Positions 1-10,396 of a stretch of 64,000 nucleotides of DNA are shown piece by piece; the stretch's first letter is position 1; every line of letters starts with the position of its first letter. The translations under genes were made by a program, and so were the position numbers. The stretch lies in NCBI RefSeq assembly GCF_000001735.4, contig NC_003070.9:29993971-30057970 (forward strand). The letters are read 5' to 3'. This DNA is from Arabidopsis thaliana. Lineage: Eukaryota; Streptophyta; Magnoliopsida; Brassicales; Brassicaceae. Under the pieces are notes generated by a model. That model was not told the origin of the DNA, searched no databases, and was given only the letters and a program-made list of their open reading frames with translations.

Positions 1-1166
1 TCACGTTTTCTTAATTAGATTCATATATGCTACCATTTTTGCACTTTTCTTAGTCAGATTGATTATTAAACACCACGGTTAAGAATTTCTCAAATCAGAA
101 TTAATGAACCATTTTCTAAATTGATTATGACTAGCAAAAAAGATCCATATCTGTATTATTGTTTTTATCTGCTCATTTTTGTCGAAGAACCTAATTAGCC
201 AAAGAAAAAAATGGAGTGCCTCAAGTTTTATCGATTCTTGGTTGATCTACTTCTTGGTCGGCCCATGAGAGATGTGATGCCGAACTAGCAAGAAACTTTG
301 TTATATTTTTTCATTTTTTTTGTACATATTTACCTGTTCTCCCAATAATTTAGCACTTGGTAAACAAATATGACGTTTTGATCATAACAGCACACACACA
401 CACACACAAACAGGAGAAATTTTATCACACAATAAATTTCATAACTTCCAAACCATTATCTGTTTTATTAATGTTTGTATGAATAAAAGTCATAATTTAT
501 TAAATATAATGTGTCTACTACCTGCCCTCATTTTTATGCAGGTGGAAGGAGTTGTCAACAATTATGGTAAAAGTTTGCCAATTAGAGTCCAATAAGCACC
601 CTTCAAATCAAATGTATTTGGTAGTGACAGGTGAGGAATCTATGTGATTGTGAAATTTGGCCATCTGAAATCATAAGTAAGCATTTAAATAAATACTTTG
701 TTTATTTTCGCATGAAATTATTAGGTATTAACATTGATTCTAGAATGACAAAGATGAACCTATGACAAAGTATCAACATTAAAGACCCTCTTACTAAGAC
801 AGAGGCTTTGCCTAGTTTGGAACAGACAGGACATGAGCCAAATGAAGCCCACAAGACGTCTACAGAAACAATGGGCCCAAATAAGCCTACCGAACGACTA
901 AAGAACTAATGGGCCACAAAAAGCCCATCTACTCTAATGTTCTATATCTTTAGAATAAGTAATTTGAAAAGATTGGAACCAAAGTCCCATTGATCTTGAG
1001 TTTGAAATTCCAAGACATTTTTGTGTGCGTGCGTGATTTCGTCATCCGTGACGTCTTCAAACATTGGTTATTTAACAAGATTCTCTGATTTTTGATTCGT
1101 GTGCTTTCTATATAGTTGGGTACCAATTCATTAGTCAGATCGCTTGTTCGTCAACTTCTCTCTCTA
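1..1166. other. Gene-free left flank and promoter of the folate-biopterin transporter gene
   Basis: No coding exon is recognisable here. The stretch is AT-rich with a short AC microsatellite near 390. The last 330 bases hold promoter-like elements: site II-type motifs (TGGGCCCA at 872-879, GGGCCA near 911 and AGCCCA near 922) and a TGACGTC element at 1049-1055. They lie 110 to 300 bases before the start codon of the gene on the + strand. The 3' end of the left-hand neighbour is not visible. Confidence 0.6.
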
Positions 1167-3018
1167 ATGGCCAATCGATCGGAGGAAGCAGAGTACGAGA
1201 ACGATTCTCGGCGAAATCATCAAGACAAGAAGAAAGAAGGAGTTTTAGATCTGGTACTGAAACGACCTTTACGGTGGCTAAGAATGCTCATCGAAGAGCT
1301 TCACTGGAGCTTCTTCTTCGGTGTGATTATCGTCTATGGAGTTAGCCAAGGACTTGGTAAAGGTCTCAGCAAAGTCAGCACACAGTACTACTTCAAAGAC
1401 GAGCAGAAGATACAACCCTCTCAAGCTCAGATTTACGTTGGTTTGATTCAGATTCCTTGGATTATTAAACCTCTCTGGGGATTGTTGACTGATGTTGTCC
1501 CAGTTTTGGGTTACAGGAGACGACCCTATTTCATATTAGCCGGTAAATTCACTGAAAGTTAGTTTCTTTGCTTCTTAATGAATGAAAGATGTAATTTTTT
1601 TTTGTTCGATTCGATTTTAGGTTTTCTTGCTATGATCTCCATGATGGTGTTATGGCTTCACACGAATCTGCATCTTGCACTGGCTTTGTCCTGTCTTGTG
1701 GCAGGAAGTGCTGGAGTTGCTATAGCAGATGTAACTATTGATGCTTGTGTGACACAATGTAGCATAAGCCATCCTACACTTGCTGCAGATATGCAAAGTT
1801 TGTGTGGTTTGTGTTCTTCGATTGGTTCCTTGGTTGGTTTCTCCCTTAGCGGCGTTTTGGTGCACTTGGTTGGGTCCAAAGTAGGCTCTTTAAAGATCTC
1901 TTTGAATGCATAGAGTCGAAATGCTTCAAGTGTTTTCCACTCATTTTGTCTTCTTTTTTTGGTGGCAGGGTGTGTACGGTTTACTCGGTGTGACGGCAGG
2001 ATTGCTTGTTGTGGTTGGGATGGTTCTGAAAGAATCTCCTTCTCGCAGTCTAGGTCGCAAGCATGTAAGTGTTTTGCTACCCTTTGGTCCAACCAGATTC
2101 TTTAAGCTAGTAATGTAATCGAGTAACTGTGCTTTCAGGTTAACGACAAGTTTCTGGATGCTGGAAGTGCAATATGGAAAACCTTTCAATATGGTGAGGT
2201 GTGGCGACCATGCTTGTTCATGCTATTGTCAGCTGCAGTGAGCTTGCACATTCACGAAGGCATGTTCTATTGGTACACGGATTCAAAGGATGGCCCTTCC
2301 TTTTCAAAGGTGCTTTCACCTTTTGCATAAGCTCTAGAGCTGTAATTCACCTTCCATGGCCTTGCTTAAAACATTTGGGAACTCTCTGTGATGTTTTTGG
2401 CTAAGGTAGTTATTTTCTGTTGCTTAGGAAGCCGTTGGATCCATTATGTCGTTTGGTGCAATTGGCTCTCTTGTGGGAATACTTCTCTATCAGAACTTTC
2501 TGAAGAACTTCCCTTTCAGGAATGTCGTCTTCTGGGCACTTTCCCTATCTGTCCTGTCAGGATTTCTGGATTTAATCCTGGTGCTGCGCATAAATCTGAA
2601 GCTTGGTCTCCCTGATTACTTCTTTATTGTGGTAGATGAGTTTGTTTCACATATGATAAGTAGAATCAAGTGGTTACCCTTACTTGTTCTCAGCTCCAAG
2701 CTCTGCCCTGCCGGTATGGAAGGCACTTTCTTTGCTTTGCTCATGTCTATTGAACATATAGGACATCTAGTGTCGTCATGGGGCGGAGGAGTACTACTCC
2801 ATGCCCTGAAAGTTACGCGTACTCAGTTTGATAATCTCTGGTTGGTTATTGTGATCAGGAGTTTATTGAGGGTAATCCCAATTGGATTGGTCTTTTTGAT
2901 ACCAAATGTTGATTCAAACTCAACCATTCTCCCTGCTGAGATGTTAACAAGTAGAATAAGTGAAGGTGTTGATACCGAGAAGATAGAGATGACCGCTCTG
3001 ATCAGTGATGAAGCTTGA
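1167..3018 (+). CDS. Probable folate-biopterin transporter family protein (BT1/MFS)
   Basis: A multi-pass membrane carrier of the folate-biopterin transporter branch of the major facilitator superfamily. Members move folates or pterins across plastid or other membranes; the substrate of this one is unknown. Five exons: 1167-1542, 1621-1880, 1969-2064, 2139-2309, 2428-3018. They sum to 1494 bases (497 residues), all with GT-AG introns and continuous frame. The start ATG at 1167 is the first in frame and gives a short acidic N-terminus before the first hydrophobic segment ([18 protein letters not shown]). Family-typical stretches include [13 protein letters not shown] and the YRRRPYF loop, followed by about eleven hydrophobic segments. 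It converges with the protease gene at 3289. It corresponds in position to At1g79710. Family certain; transport specificity inferred. Confidence 0.9.
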
Positions 3019-3288
3019 GTTATATCAGTTCTGTTTTTAGGTACAGGAACATCAGATTCTTGAGATGACCGTTCATTGTTTGTTGTTCTTATGGTTTAGA
3101 TAATTTTCCTTCCTCGCAGAAGATCATCGAACATTTTTGCTTACAATTCATCATTTGCTATACCGATACAGAAATATATTTATTTATAAGATTAGTGGGA
3201 GAATTCAAATTGGCTTTGCCAAAAGAGATGATTGGCTTTCATGATATGAAGGGAGCACACAAATGGATATTAAGTTATGGTGTAGGCA

Positions 3289-4981
3289 TCAGACTCTGCA
3301 GTTTTCTCCGACAATTCCTAGCCTCTCTTGTGTGGTATCATATATTACTCTCTGGTTTTTCTGCTGATAATTTCCGATGATCCCGACTTCATTTTCATAT
3401 GACAGACTTGCTAAGGCCAAGCAGACTAGAGATGCGTCAGGCTTGACAAAGTAGAACACACCAGTGACATCCACTTCGAGCTCAGCGTTACCTTGGAAGA
3501 TCATTTTGATAATGGGAATGCTTATGTCTTCATAACTTGTGAGGTTAAAGCAAGTGTCTAAGATTGAATAACCAGGAGCAGTAGGAAACCCGGAAAACTG
3601 TTTCAGAAACTCTATCTTCACAGCTTTGTAAATGGAAGGTGGCAATCTTGTGATAACCGTTCCTGAATCGATTAGAATCCCTCTGCCAAAGCTTGAAGAT
3701 TTCAGTTCCACGCCACCAATGCTAGCACCAGTGAGATTCAGAATGTAAAAGGAACGAAGCTGAGGGTTTTGTACTAACGGCGTGTAGGAAACTGAAGTTG
3801 AATTCGTGTAAACAGAGGAATCGTTACCAAAGGACAATGAGCCAGAAGCTCCATCCTCAAGAGAAGGTAAACAGTATGAGAAAACTCCGTTGAAAGTTTT
3901 CAAAGTTTGGGAGACTAAAGAGACTGAACTTCTTCCCAAACCCATTAAACCAGAGGATCCCCCAAACAGACCTTTGTTGTTTCGGCCACAACCAAAGACA
4001 AAGTTTTCAAGTTTTGTGTCGCCCAATAGGATGCTTTCACTTGCCAAGTCTCCTCGAGTGTATGATCCATCTCCATAGCTGACAACGTACTCACAAGGTG
4101 TCTTTACAACACCATTGTTACCTCCACAAGGGCCGGAATTGCTGGTAGCTGCCACAAGGTCCTGACAAGTGGATGAGTTACAGAACACCGTCTTGTAAGA
4201 AGATGAGACTGATGGGTCATACAAAGGACCTTGTTGGTTGTAACAGGATCTGCAAGGCTGGCATTGGACCCAAGTCAGGTCACTTCCAGTGTCAACGATC
4301 AAACTCATGTTTTTCCCTCCTAATTCAACTGTAACGATGTAGTTCAAAGACTCAAGTTTTATCCCTGAGGTTAACGGAATCTGAGTTTCGGAAACAGATT
4401 GTTCAGTGGTGCTTGAGGTCATTGCTTTGATTTTGAGTTGAAGTGACTGAACTCGAATGTTATCCAAAACTAAGGCTCTTCTCATCTTCTTACCCAAATC
4501 TATAGTCTTTCCTGAGCAAAGTTCTCTATGTTTCATCTCCAATGTAGTGGATTCTCTTCCTTTTCCTAAGTTTTTCAAAGCAGAATCATCAGTTCTCATA
4601 AAGATCAACAAATCTTGTCTCTTTGTAAAAAGTAACTATACTAATCCCAAATCAATACAAGGAAAAAGGATAATATAAAGTAGTGTAAAAGCTAATGACT
4701 TTAACTAAGAGTTTAACCTTAAATTACGCCATTAAATATTAAACTAAAGCAAAAGAAACAGTATCTCTACGGTTGGTGAGCCTTTGATGAAAATAGAACT
4801 GACCAAGACTGCGAGAAAAACATGAAGTTGAAGCTTCGTATGATTTCTTGGGAGACCAGATGTTGTTATGTACACTGAGAATCTTCTTCTCATCGACGCC
4901 ATGAACAACACACGAGAGAAGGAAAAGAAAAACAAGTAGCAAAGGAGCAAGTGAAAGATTCAATGTTGCTTTCTTGAACAT
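3289..4981 (-). CDS. Eukaryotic (pepsin-type, A1) aspartyl protease, secreted
   Basis: A plant pepsin-like aspartic endopeptidase. Two exons on the minus strand: 4804-4981 (signal peptide and start of the propeptide) and 3289-4565. The spliced product is 484 residues. Residues 1-27 are a classic signal peptide (MFKKAT, then a leucine-rich core). The two catalytic aspartates sit in DTGS at about residue 151 and DSGT at about 359, and the nepenthesin-like cysteine-rich insert (CQPCRSC) follows the first. The joined exons read SRSLG-KGREST across the splice. The protein should enter the secretory pathway and act in the apoplast or vacuole; its substrate is unknown. It corresponds to At1g79720. 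Its stop codon lies 270 bases from that of the convergent transporter gene, so their 3' UTRs may overlap. Confidence 0.93.
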
Positions 4982-5551
4982 TTTCGTAAGGAGGATTCTC
5001 TTCAGAGGAAATTAAAGAAGAGGCGAGAGAGAAGAGAGGAGAGAAAGAGAGATTCTTGGGAAGTTTGGAGGTAGTGAAGAGAACAAAAGAGGAGAGGCTG
5101 GCGAGAAGTGGCAAATGAACAAAAAAGATTGGACCCCACTATGTGTGCATGAGATCAAATTATTGGGGATTCACGTGAATTACTGCAATTTTGTTACCAA
5201 ATTACTAAAAACTTGCAATGTCTTTTGGTTGTTTTTTTAGTATATGTTAATTTTCTTTTGTTACAAAAATAAAATTCAACGTGAGATGGTGGTGCTACTG
5301 ATGTTAAGTGTTGGCCGCTAGTGCTAAAATTCTCACCATTTTATTTTAATCTTTGATGTTATTATACAGATTTTTTAAAATCTATAAACGTTTGAAATTG
5401 ATAGCAGTGATTAAGGAAATTTGTATGTATCAACAATAGCTTGAATAATGATTAGATTTAAGCATAACTAAAAACAAGGCATTGTCTCTTTTTTTTTTTT
5501 TTCTGTTTTTATATTTTTTTTCAGCCAATCACAAATCAACACAACTGATTT

Positions 5552-5930
5552 TAGCAATTAACATTTTAAAACTTAATAAAATTTCCATATCAAGATATTT
5601 ATAAGAGAAAAAAATTAATAGACATACAAAGAGAAAATGTAATTTTAAAAGAAAAAAAAAATCATATGAAAAGAAGAAAAATGCAAAATTTTGTTATTAA
5701 AATATATATTATTATCCATATTATTAGGAAAGGAAAATATTAAATCTATATTCGAAGTCCACATGTGATTGGTCATTTCAGTAATTGACATTTTAAATTT
5801 TTATAAAATCTCTACATTAAGATACTTATAAAAAGCAAATAACTAAATAAATAAATAATAAATGAAACAATAAGAATGTAAACTTGTTTAAAAATAATGT
5901 AAAAAACATATCGAAAGAAGAAAGTTGTAA
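5552..5930. repeat. Diverged AT-rich tandem duplication
   Basis: The segment from about 5552 to 5685 is similar to the segment from about 5780 to 5930, offset by 228 to 244 bases. Shared landmarks in the same order are AGYAATTRACATTTTAAA, then TAAAATYTCYAYAT, then CATATNGAAARAAGAAA. Copies differ by many substitutions and indels, so the duplication is old. No terminal inverted repeats or coding capacity were seen. Confidence 0.55.
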
Positions 5931-6158
5931 ATAAAATATATTCACATTGCAGAGCTTCCCAGTCAAACAAATCACAAATAAAACGTTACATTATTTAGTC
6001 AAAAACGGTTGCTTTTTTCCTCAATAGAAAACTCCCTCACGCGCCCAATTTTTTAATTTTACCAAAAACAGCCAAAAACGGTCCACAGATTTTGAGGAGG
6101 TGGCGTCGACGCGCTAATTGTGCGAGTGGGTAAGAATTTGAATTTCGCAGTTATGTTT

Positions 6159-6227
6159 TGGGCTGATTTTTATACTGCCCACTGGGCTACACAAGAGGAA
6201 ACCCAGTTTCATATAATAATAGGCCCA
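6159..6227. promoter_or_regulatory. Cluster of site II-type (TGGGCT / GGCCCA) motifs
   Basis: TGGGCT occurs at 6159-6164 and 6183-6188, and GGCCCA at 6222-6227, with AGCCC at about 6240. Elsewhere in this window such clusters lie within 300 bases of a start codon. This one does not: the protease start is about 1.2 kb away and ELF7 ends at 6773 on the same strand. Its target is unclear. Confidence 0.4.
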
Positions 6228-6772
6228 CCTAATAGAAAAAGCCCTTCGTAAAAGAAAACATAGTGGACCATAATAATTTCATTTGTACAAGAAATTTTGA
6301 AAATGTCATATTTTCGGGAACCTGTAAAATAACCACAATTGCAACACTGGGATCTACTACAGTACAAGATTTGCTCTAATCCATCCTAATTAATTACTGG
6401 TAGTAGAACCTGTATAATATTATTACAGATTCTAATCAGCTCTGGTAGAAAGACAGTGTAAGTAAGTATCTAAGAAGGCTTCTCTGTACAAGGAATTCTC
6501 TCAGGGATGTGTTCTCATGAACATAGCCACTGAAGATGAACGGAGCTGCCACATTAGATAGGATCAAAGTCGTAAATGGCCAATTCATTAATTATGGACG
6601 TGTACATGTAAAATCGTTTTTCAACTTCGCCAGCTATCCAAATCAAAATTTCTTTACTTGCCAAACTACAAAGCTGTGGTGGAGGCCATATTACGCTTTT
6701 AAATTAGCCTACAATAGCCTTGCAGGAAAACCATTGCAAAACCGATTCAATAGTTTGAGGTACACGAAACGT

Positions 6773-9700
6773 TCATTCAGAATAATCATCCTCATTACCA
6801 TCACTATATTGATTGGCATCTTGTTCCGGCTCGTGTTTCCAAGATCTACCAAGGCCGCCTTCGTCCTCTAATCTTCTCATCTTGGAGCTCGAAGCACCAA
6901 CCCTAGAAGAGTAAACCTACATCCAAAGCCCCAAAGTCCAAAGGAATTGGTAAGAGAACTAGAACTTTCCACGTGTTACTCTTTTAAAGGCTAAATGTAT
7001 GGATTTACTATACCCCTGAATCTTTATGTTCTATCACTGATACAGTTGATCTCCGCCTTACAGTTACCCTTGAAGGTACTGGAAAGTGTTCAATCTCATC
7101 AGAAGATCTTCCTTCCCTGGCCCTTTTCTTCCTCAAGTTCAACCTCATGGGTAGGGGCTGCCAAATTCTCAACGGTCATCCCAAAGTATTATAGACAGAA
7201 GAAAAAAAAGATACACAACTGGAATATGTAACAAAAACCGATGCAATACCAGATAGCTAGCGGTCCCATTGTCAAATGATACCAGGTATGTGCCAGGATC
7301 GTTTGCATTGGGTTGTACCTGTTATAACATCAGGTGACATATTTATTTCAATCTGCAACTCAAACAATCAAAATTTCACTTAAACCACATTGGCTATAGT
7401 ACATACATCCCAGAGGTATTCGCGAACCCAAGTGTAAGAGATTTCTTCGTTTTCATCATGGATATCCTTAGACAACTGGCACAGCAACATAAATTGATAA
7501 CACATCAATCAAACTGAACTTTTCTTGACTTGTCAAAATTTGTGTAAAAGAGAGATCAGTTTATGGAGAGGCATGTCTACCTCATCCAAGGAAGGAACCA
7601 TGTACGCCAGAAATTTTTCTGGATTGGCAGTGTCTGATCCAGCCACCACATAGCTTTTCAAAATGGCCTGTGGAGTATGAGGTCAGAGCTCGTCATCAAT
7701 ATGAAAATAAGGCAATCAACCATAGTTAAGATTCAGCCCCATATATCATATATCCTATCCTCATTCAAGTACACTTATGTAAGCAACAAAAACGATATAG
7801 TTGATACAGTCATCTTTTCTCTCAGGAACAAAGTATCCCTATGATAGAGACCAGAGATAATTGGACCATACTCATGGATATCGGTAACTCATAACTCACC
7901 CGTGACTCATGTGCATCACGAATTGAAGGGTCCAACTTGCCAAAGAATTCAGAATCAGCTATAGGAGCACCATCAAAATTCGCTACCACAAACTGCTCAT
8001 CGTACCTGTGTCAAAAAAGGAAGGGGAGAGTCAAATGTAATAGCATAGTATGCTACAGGTTCAGTGAAAATTATTAGTGGATGTTTCATCCAAAAGGCAA
8101 TACACTAAAACCCTAGCAAAGAAACATTTGAACAAGAGTTGGAGCAGAGAAAAGGGAAAAATTAAAGACCCAACATCTCTCTTAAGTGTTGTATAGTTAG
8201 ACCTTAACAAGGCTGCCTATTTTCCCACCCGATTGATTACACTATCCTATAGGAAAACTATTCGTGCATGTTTCCGACCACAGGAGATCCTTCAGAGAGA
8301 GCCAACATAAAGATAATCTGTAAAGTGTCAGCTTTCAAGCTGTGTCTACATGTAGGACTATTATGAGAAAATTTTGCCTGATTCGGTATTTCAGATTTAA
8401 GATTGTCTGCAAGGGGAAATAAAGAGCATCCAACCTATCAAAATATGGCAACAGTGGTAGAACTTCAACCGGCTGCAAGTTTTTATTGGTGGCATGAACT
8501 GGTCGAGACTTGCATGCCTCAAAGGATGCTTCAATATCCTTGATTTGTCTCTCTCTAGAGACCAAAGAAAAATAAACCATTAGACCTTTTTTTTTCTCAC
8601 TTTCCTTAGAAATACACATATTTGAGAAACAACACACCTATTGTTAAGATTGTGCAAGATGTTGATGCCTCCTTTCATCTCTCGCAGTTCCTTTGCTTGC
8701 TTCTCCGTTAGCGACTACACAAGGTAAACATAGGAAATTGGAAACTGTCTCTAGAAGCTATACATGGCAAAACAAATTTCCAACAAGCGAGATGGATAGA
8801 TACCTGTCTTGCCGATTCGTTATTAATAGAAGAAATGTATTGTGTTTTGACGAGCCAAGACATGCCTTTATCAGTAGGTCTTTCTTTCCTCCGGATGCCA
8901 TCTTTCTTAATAGGTGTAACAGCGTCATCATCACGCAAGAGTTCTTCATCTTCAGGGGCAAGAGGTGCCTTGACTTTGGGAGGGCTGAAAAGAGCTACAA
9001 CAGTAAGTATCCCCAGTAGATGAGGTCGCTGGCATTAAAGACACTAAGACTTTATTGAGAGCACATACTTGTACACACTTAGGTCAAGCAGATCCAAGGG
9101 TATTCCAAGATCAGGCTCGACAAAGATTTTTGGTTTCCATAATTTCTCCAGGGATGTGATGGTATACTTTGTAAATCTAGTGGGATCAAAATAGCTGGCA
9201 AGTAAGGACAGTAGAATAACACAGAAATAAAATTTGGCAATAATAGAGAAACATACTGATCTTTATCCCGTTTAATGGTCATAAGCTTAAGCTGTGCACT
9301 AGGGTCAGGGAGCTCATTCCGGAACCTTGAAGAAGAAGATGAATATCAGAGTCTAACAATAATATGTAAAAAAGATTTAGGTAGTCGTTTGAAGAATACT
9401 GACTTGAGCTTGCAGATGAAGGTGGTTGGTTTCTTTAACCTATTCTCGACCCTGTCGGTGGTGAGTAGGGGCGTCGGCTTCTTCTCCTCGGTGTGTCCCT
9501 TGGGCATCTGAGACTTGTGAGAATTTTTCATCTGCTGTCTATGTTTTTCGTCTTGCCTTTGTTTCTCTAACTCCCTCTTCTTCCTAAGCCTCCTCTCTTC
9601 TTCGGTCTCGATTTTCTTAGAATGAGGAAGATGAGACCTGTGGTGGTGCTTCGATGGATCCGGTTTAGCACGCTCCCGCCTTCCAACCTGCTTGGAGGCC

Positions 9701-9999
9701 CCTTTCTCGTGGTCATTGGGACCCTGGTGTCGAGGAGGATCGGGAACGAGCGGAGGAGGAGCTGAGGGAGGTGGCGGAGGAGGAGGAGCTTGGAGCTGGT
9801 TGAATTGAGGATAGTGGGGCCCCTGCTGATAGTAAGCATGCGGAGGAGGAGGCGGCGGCGGAGGATATGAGTACGGTTGATGCGACGGTGGTGGGGGAGG
9901 AACAGGAGGGGGTAACGACGGCGGGGGAGGCGGAGGGGCCAAAGAATTTTGAGATGGTGGCTGAGGAAGAGGAGGATACGGCGGCCGGTACGACGCCAT
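6773..9999 (-). CDS. ELF7: ELF7, PAF1 subunit of the Paf1 transcription elongation complex
   Basis: Plant homologue of yeast Paf1. It works with RNA polymerase II in the nucleus, supports histone H3K4 and H3K36 methylation, and in Arabidopsis keeps FLC active, so mutants flower early. Twelve exons: 9404-9999, 9257-9325, 9069-9194, 8804-8984, 8638-8714, 8435-8554, 7900-8005, 7581-7667, 7407-7475, 7250-7318, 7014-7157, 6773-6916, giving 595 residues. The first 85 residues are proline-rich. A basic, charged region (about 110-175) follows, then the conserved Paf1 core from FICKLK onward, and an acidic tail ending NEDDYSE. The intron after the GPEFFGK-type block and the others are all GT-AG. It corresponds to At1g79730. 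Site II motifs at 10110-10129 mark the promoter. Confidence 0.95.
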
Positions 10000-10396
10000 T
10001 CTCGGTGTACTTTGTGATCTGAATCACCTAAACCAACTAAAACGAGTCTTCTTGATATATATTAATTATATAGCTCCGGTCAGACTGATTTTTCCTTTTT
10101 ACTTTAATTTGGGCCTCACTAGCGGCCCAATAACCGCTACTATCATATGGGTTCTGATAATTACGGCTTCAATACAAACAAAAACAATCTTAAGCTCACC
10201 GTTTTATGAATCCCAAATATGAACGAAACATGCTTTGTACCACCAAGCTCATCGACGTGTGACTGTGTGAGGAACACAAAATATTTATTTTCTACATTGA
10301 TAATTACTCAAACATTATGTACAGTATAGCGAACCGAGGTGTGTGGTTAAACACTCAACACGCTGGACCAACTTATGAAAACCTCTTACCAGGACT
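10000..10396. promoter_or_regulatory. ELF7 promoter and 3' flank of the hAT-like gene
   Basis: A compact 397-base spacer in a head-to-tail arrangement. Reading toward ELF7 (minus strand), GGCCCA at 10124-10129 and TGGGCC at 10110-10115 lie about 110 bases before the ATG, followed by a TA-rich TATA-like stretch near 10050-10072. The part beyond 10200 is likely 3' UTR of the upstream hAT-like gene. Confidence 0.5.

Larger units (their letters stand above)
4982..6772. other. AT-rich intergenic region between the protease and ELF7
   Basis: About 1.8 kb without a supported gene. The first 150 bases are purine-rich leader or promoter of the protease. The middle (5150-6000) is very AT-rich and contains a diverged tandem duplication, listed separately. 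Around 6159-6250 there is an isolated group of site II motifs, also listed separately. The last 300 bases probably include the ELF7 3' UTR. Confidence 0.6.

Noticed and set aside
6536..6871. Open frame of 111 codons on the + strand
   Set aside because: It is the complement of the last ELF7 exon (6773-6916) and its 3' flank; the ELF7 frame on the other strand explains the open reading.
9567..10027. Two alternative minus-strand frames overlapping ELF7 exon 1
   Set aside because: They are frame shadows of the GC-rich, proline-coding ELF7 exon; the ELF7 frame is the conserved one.
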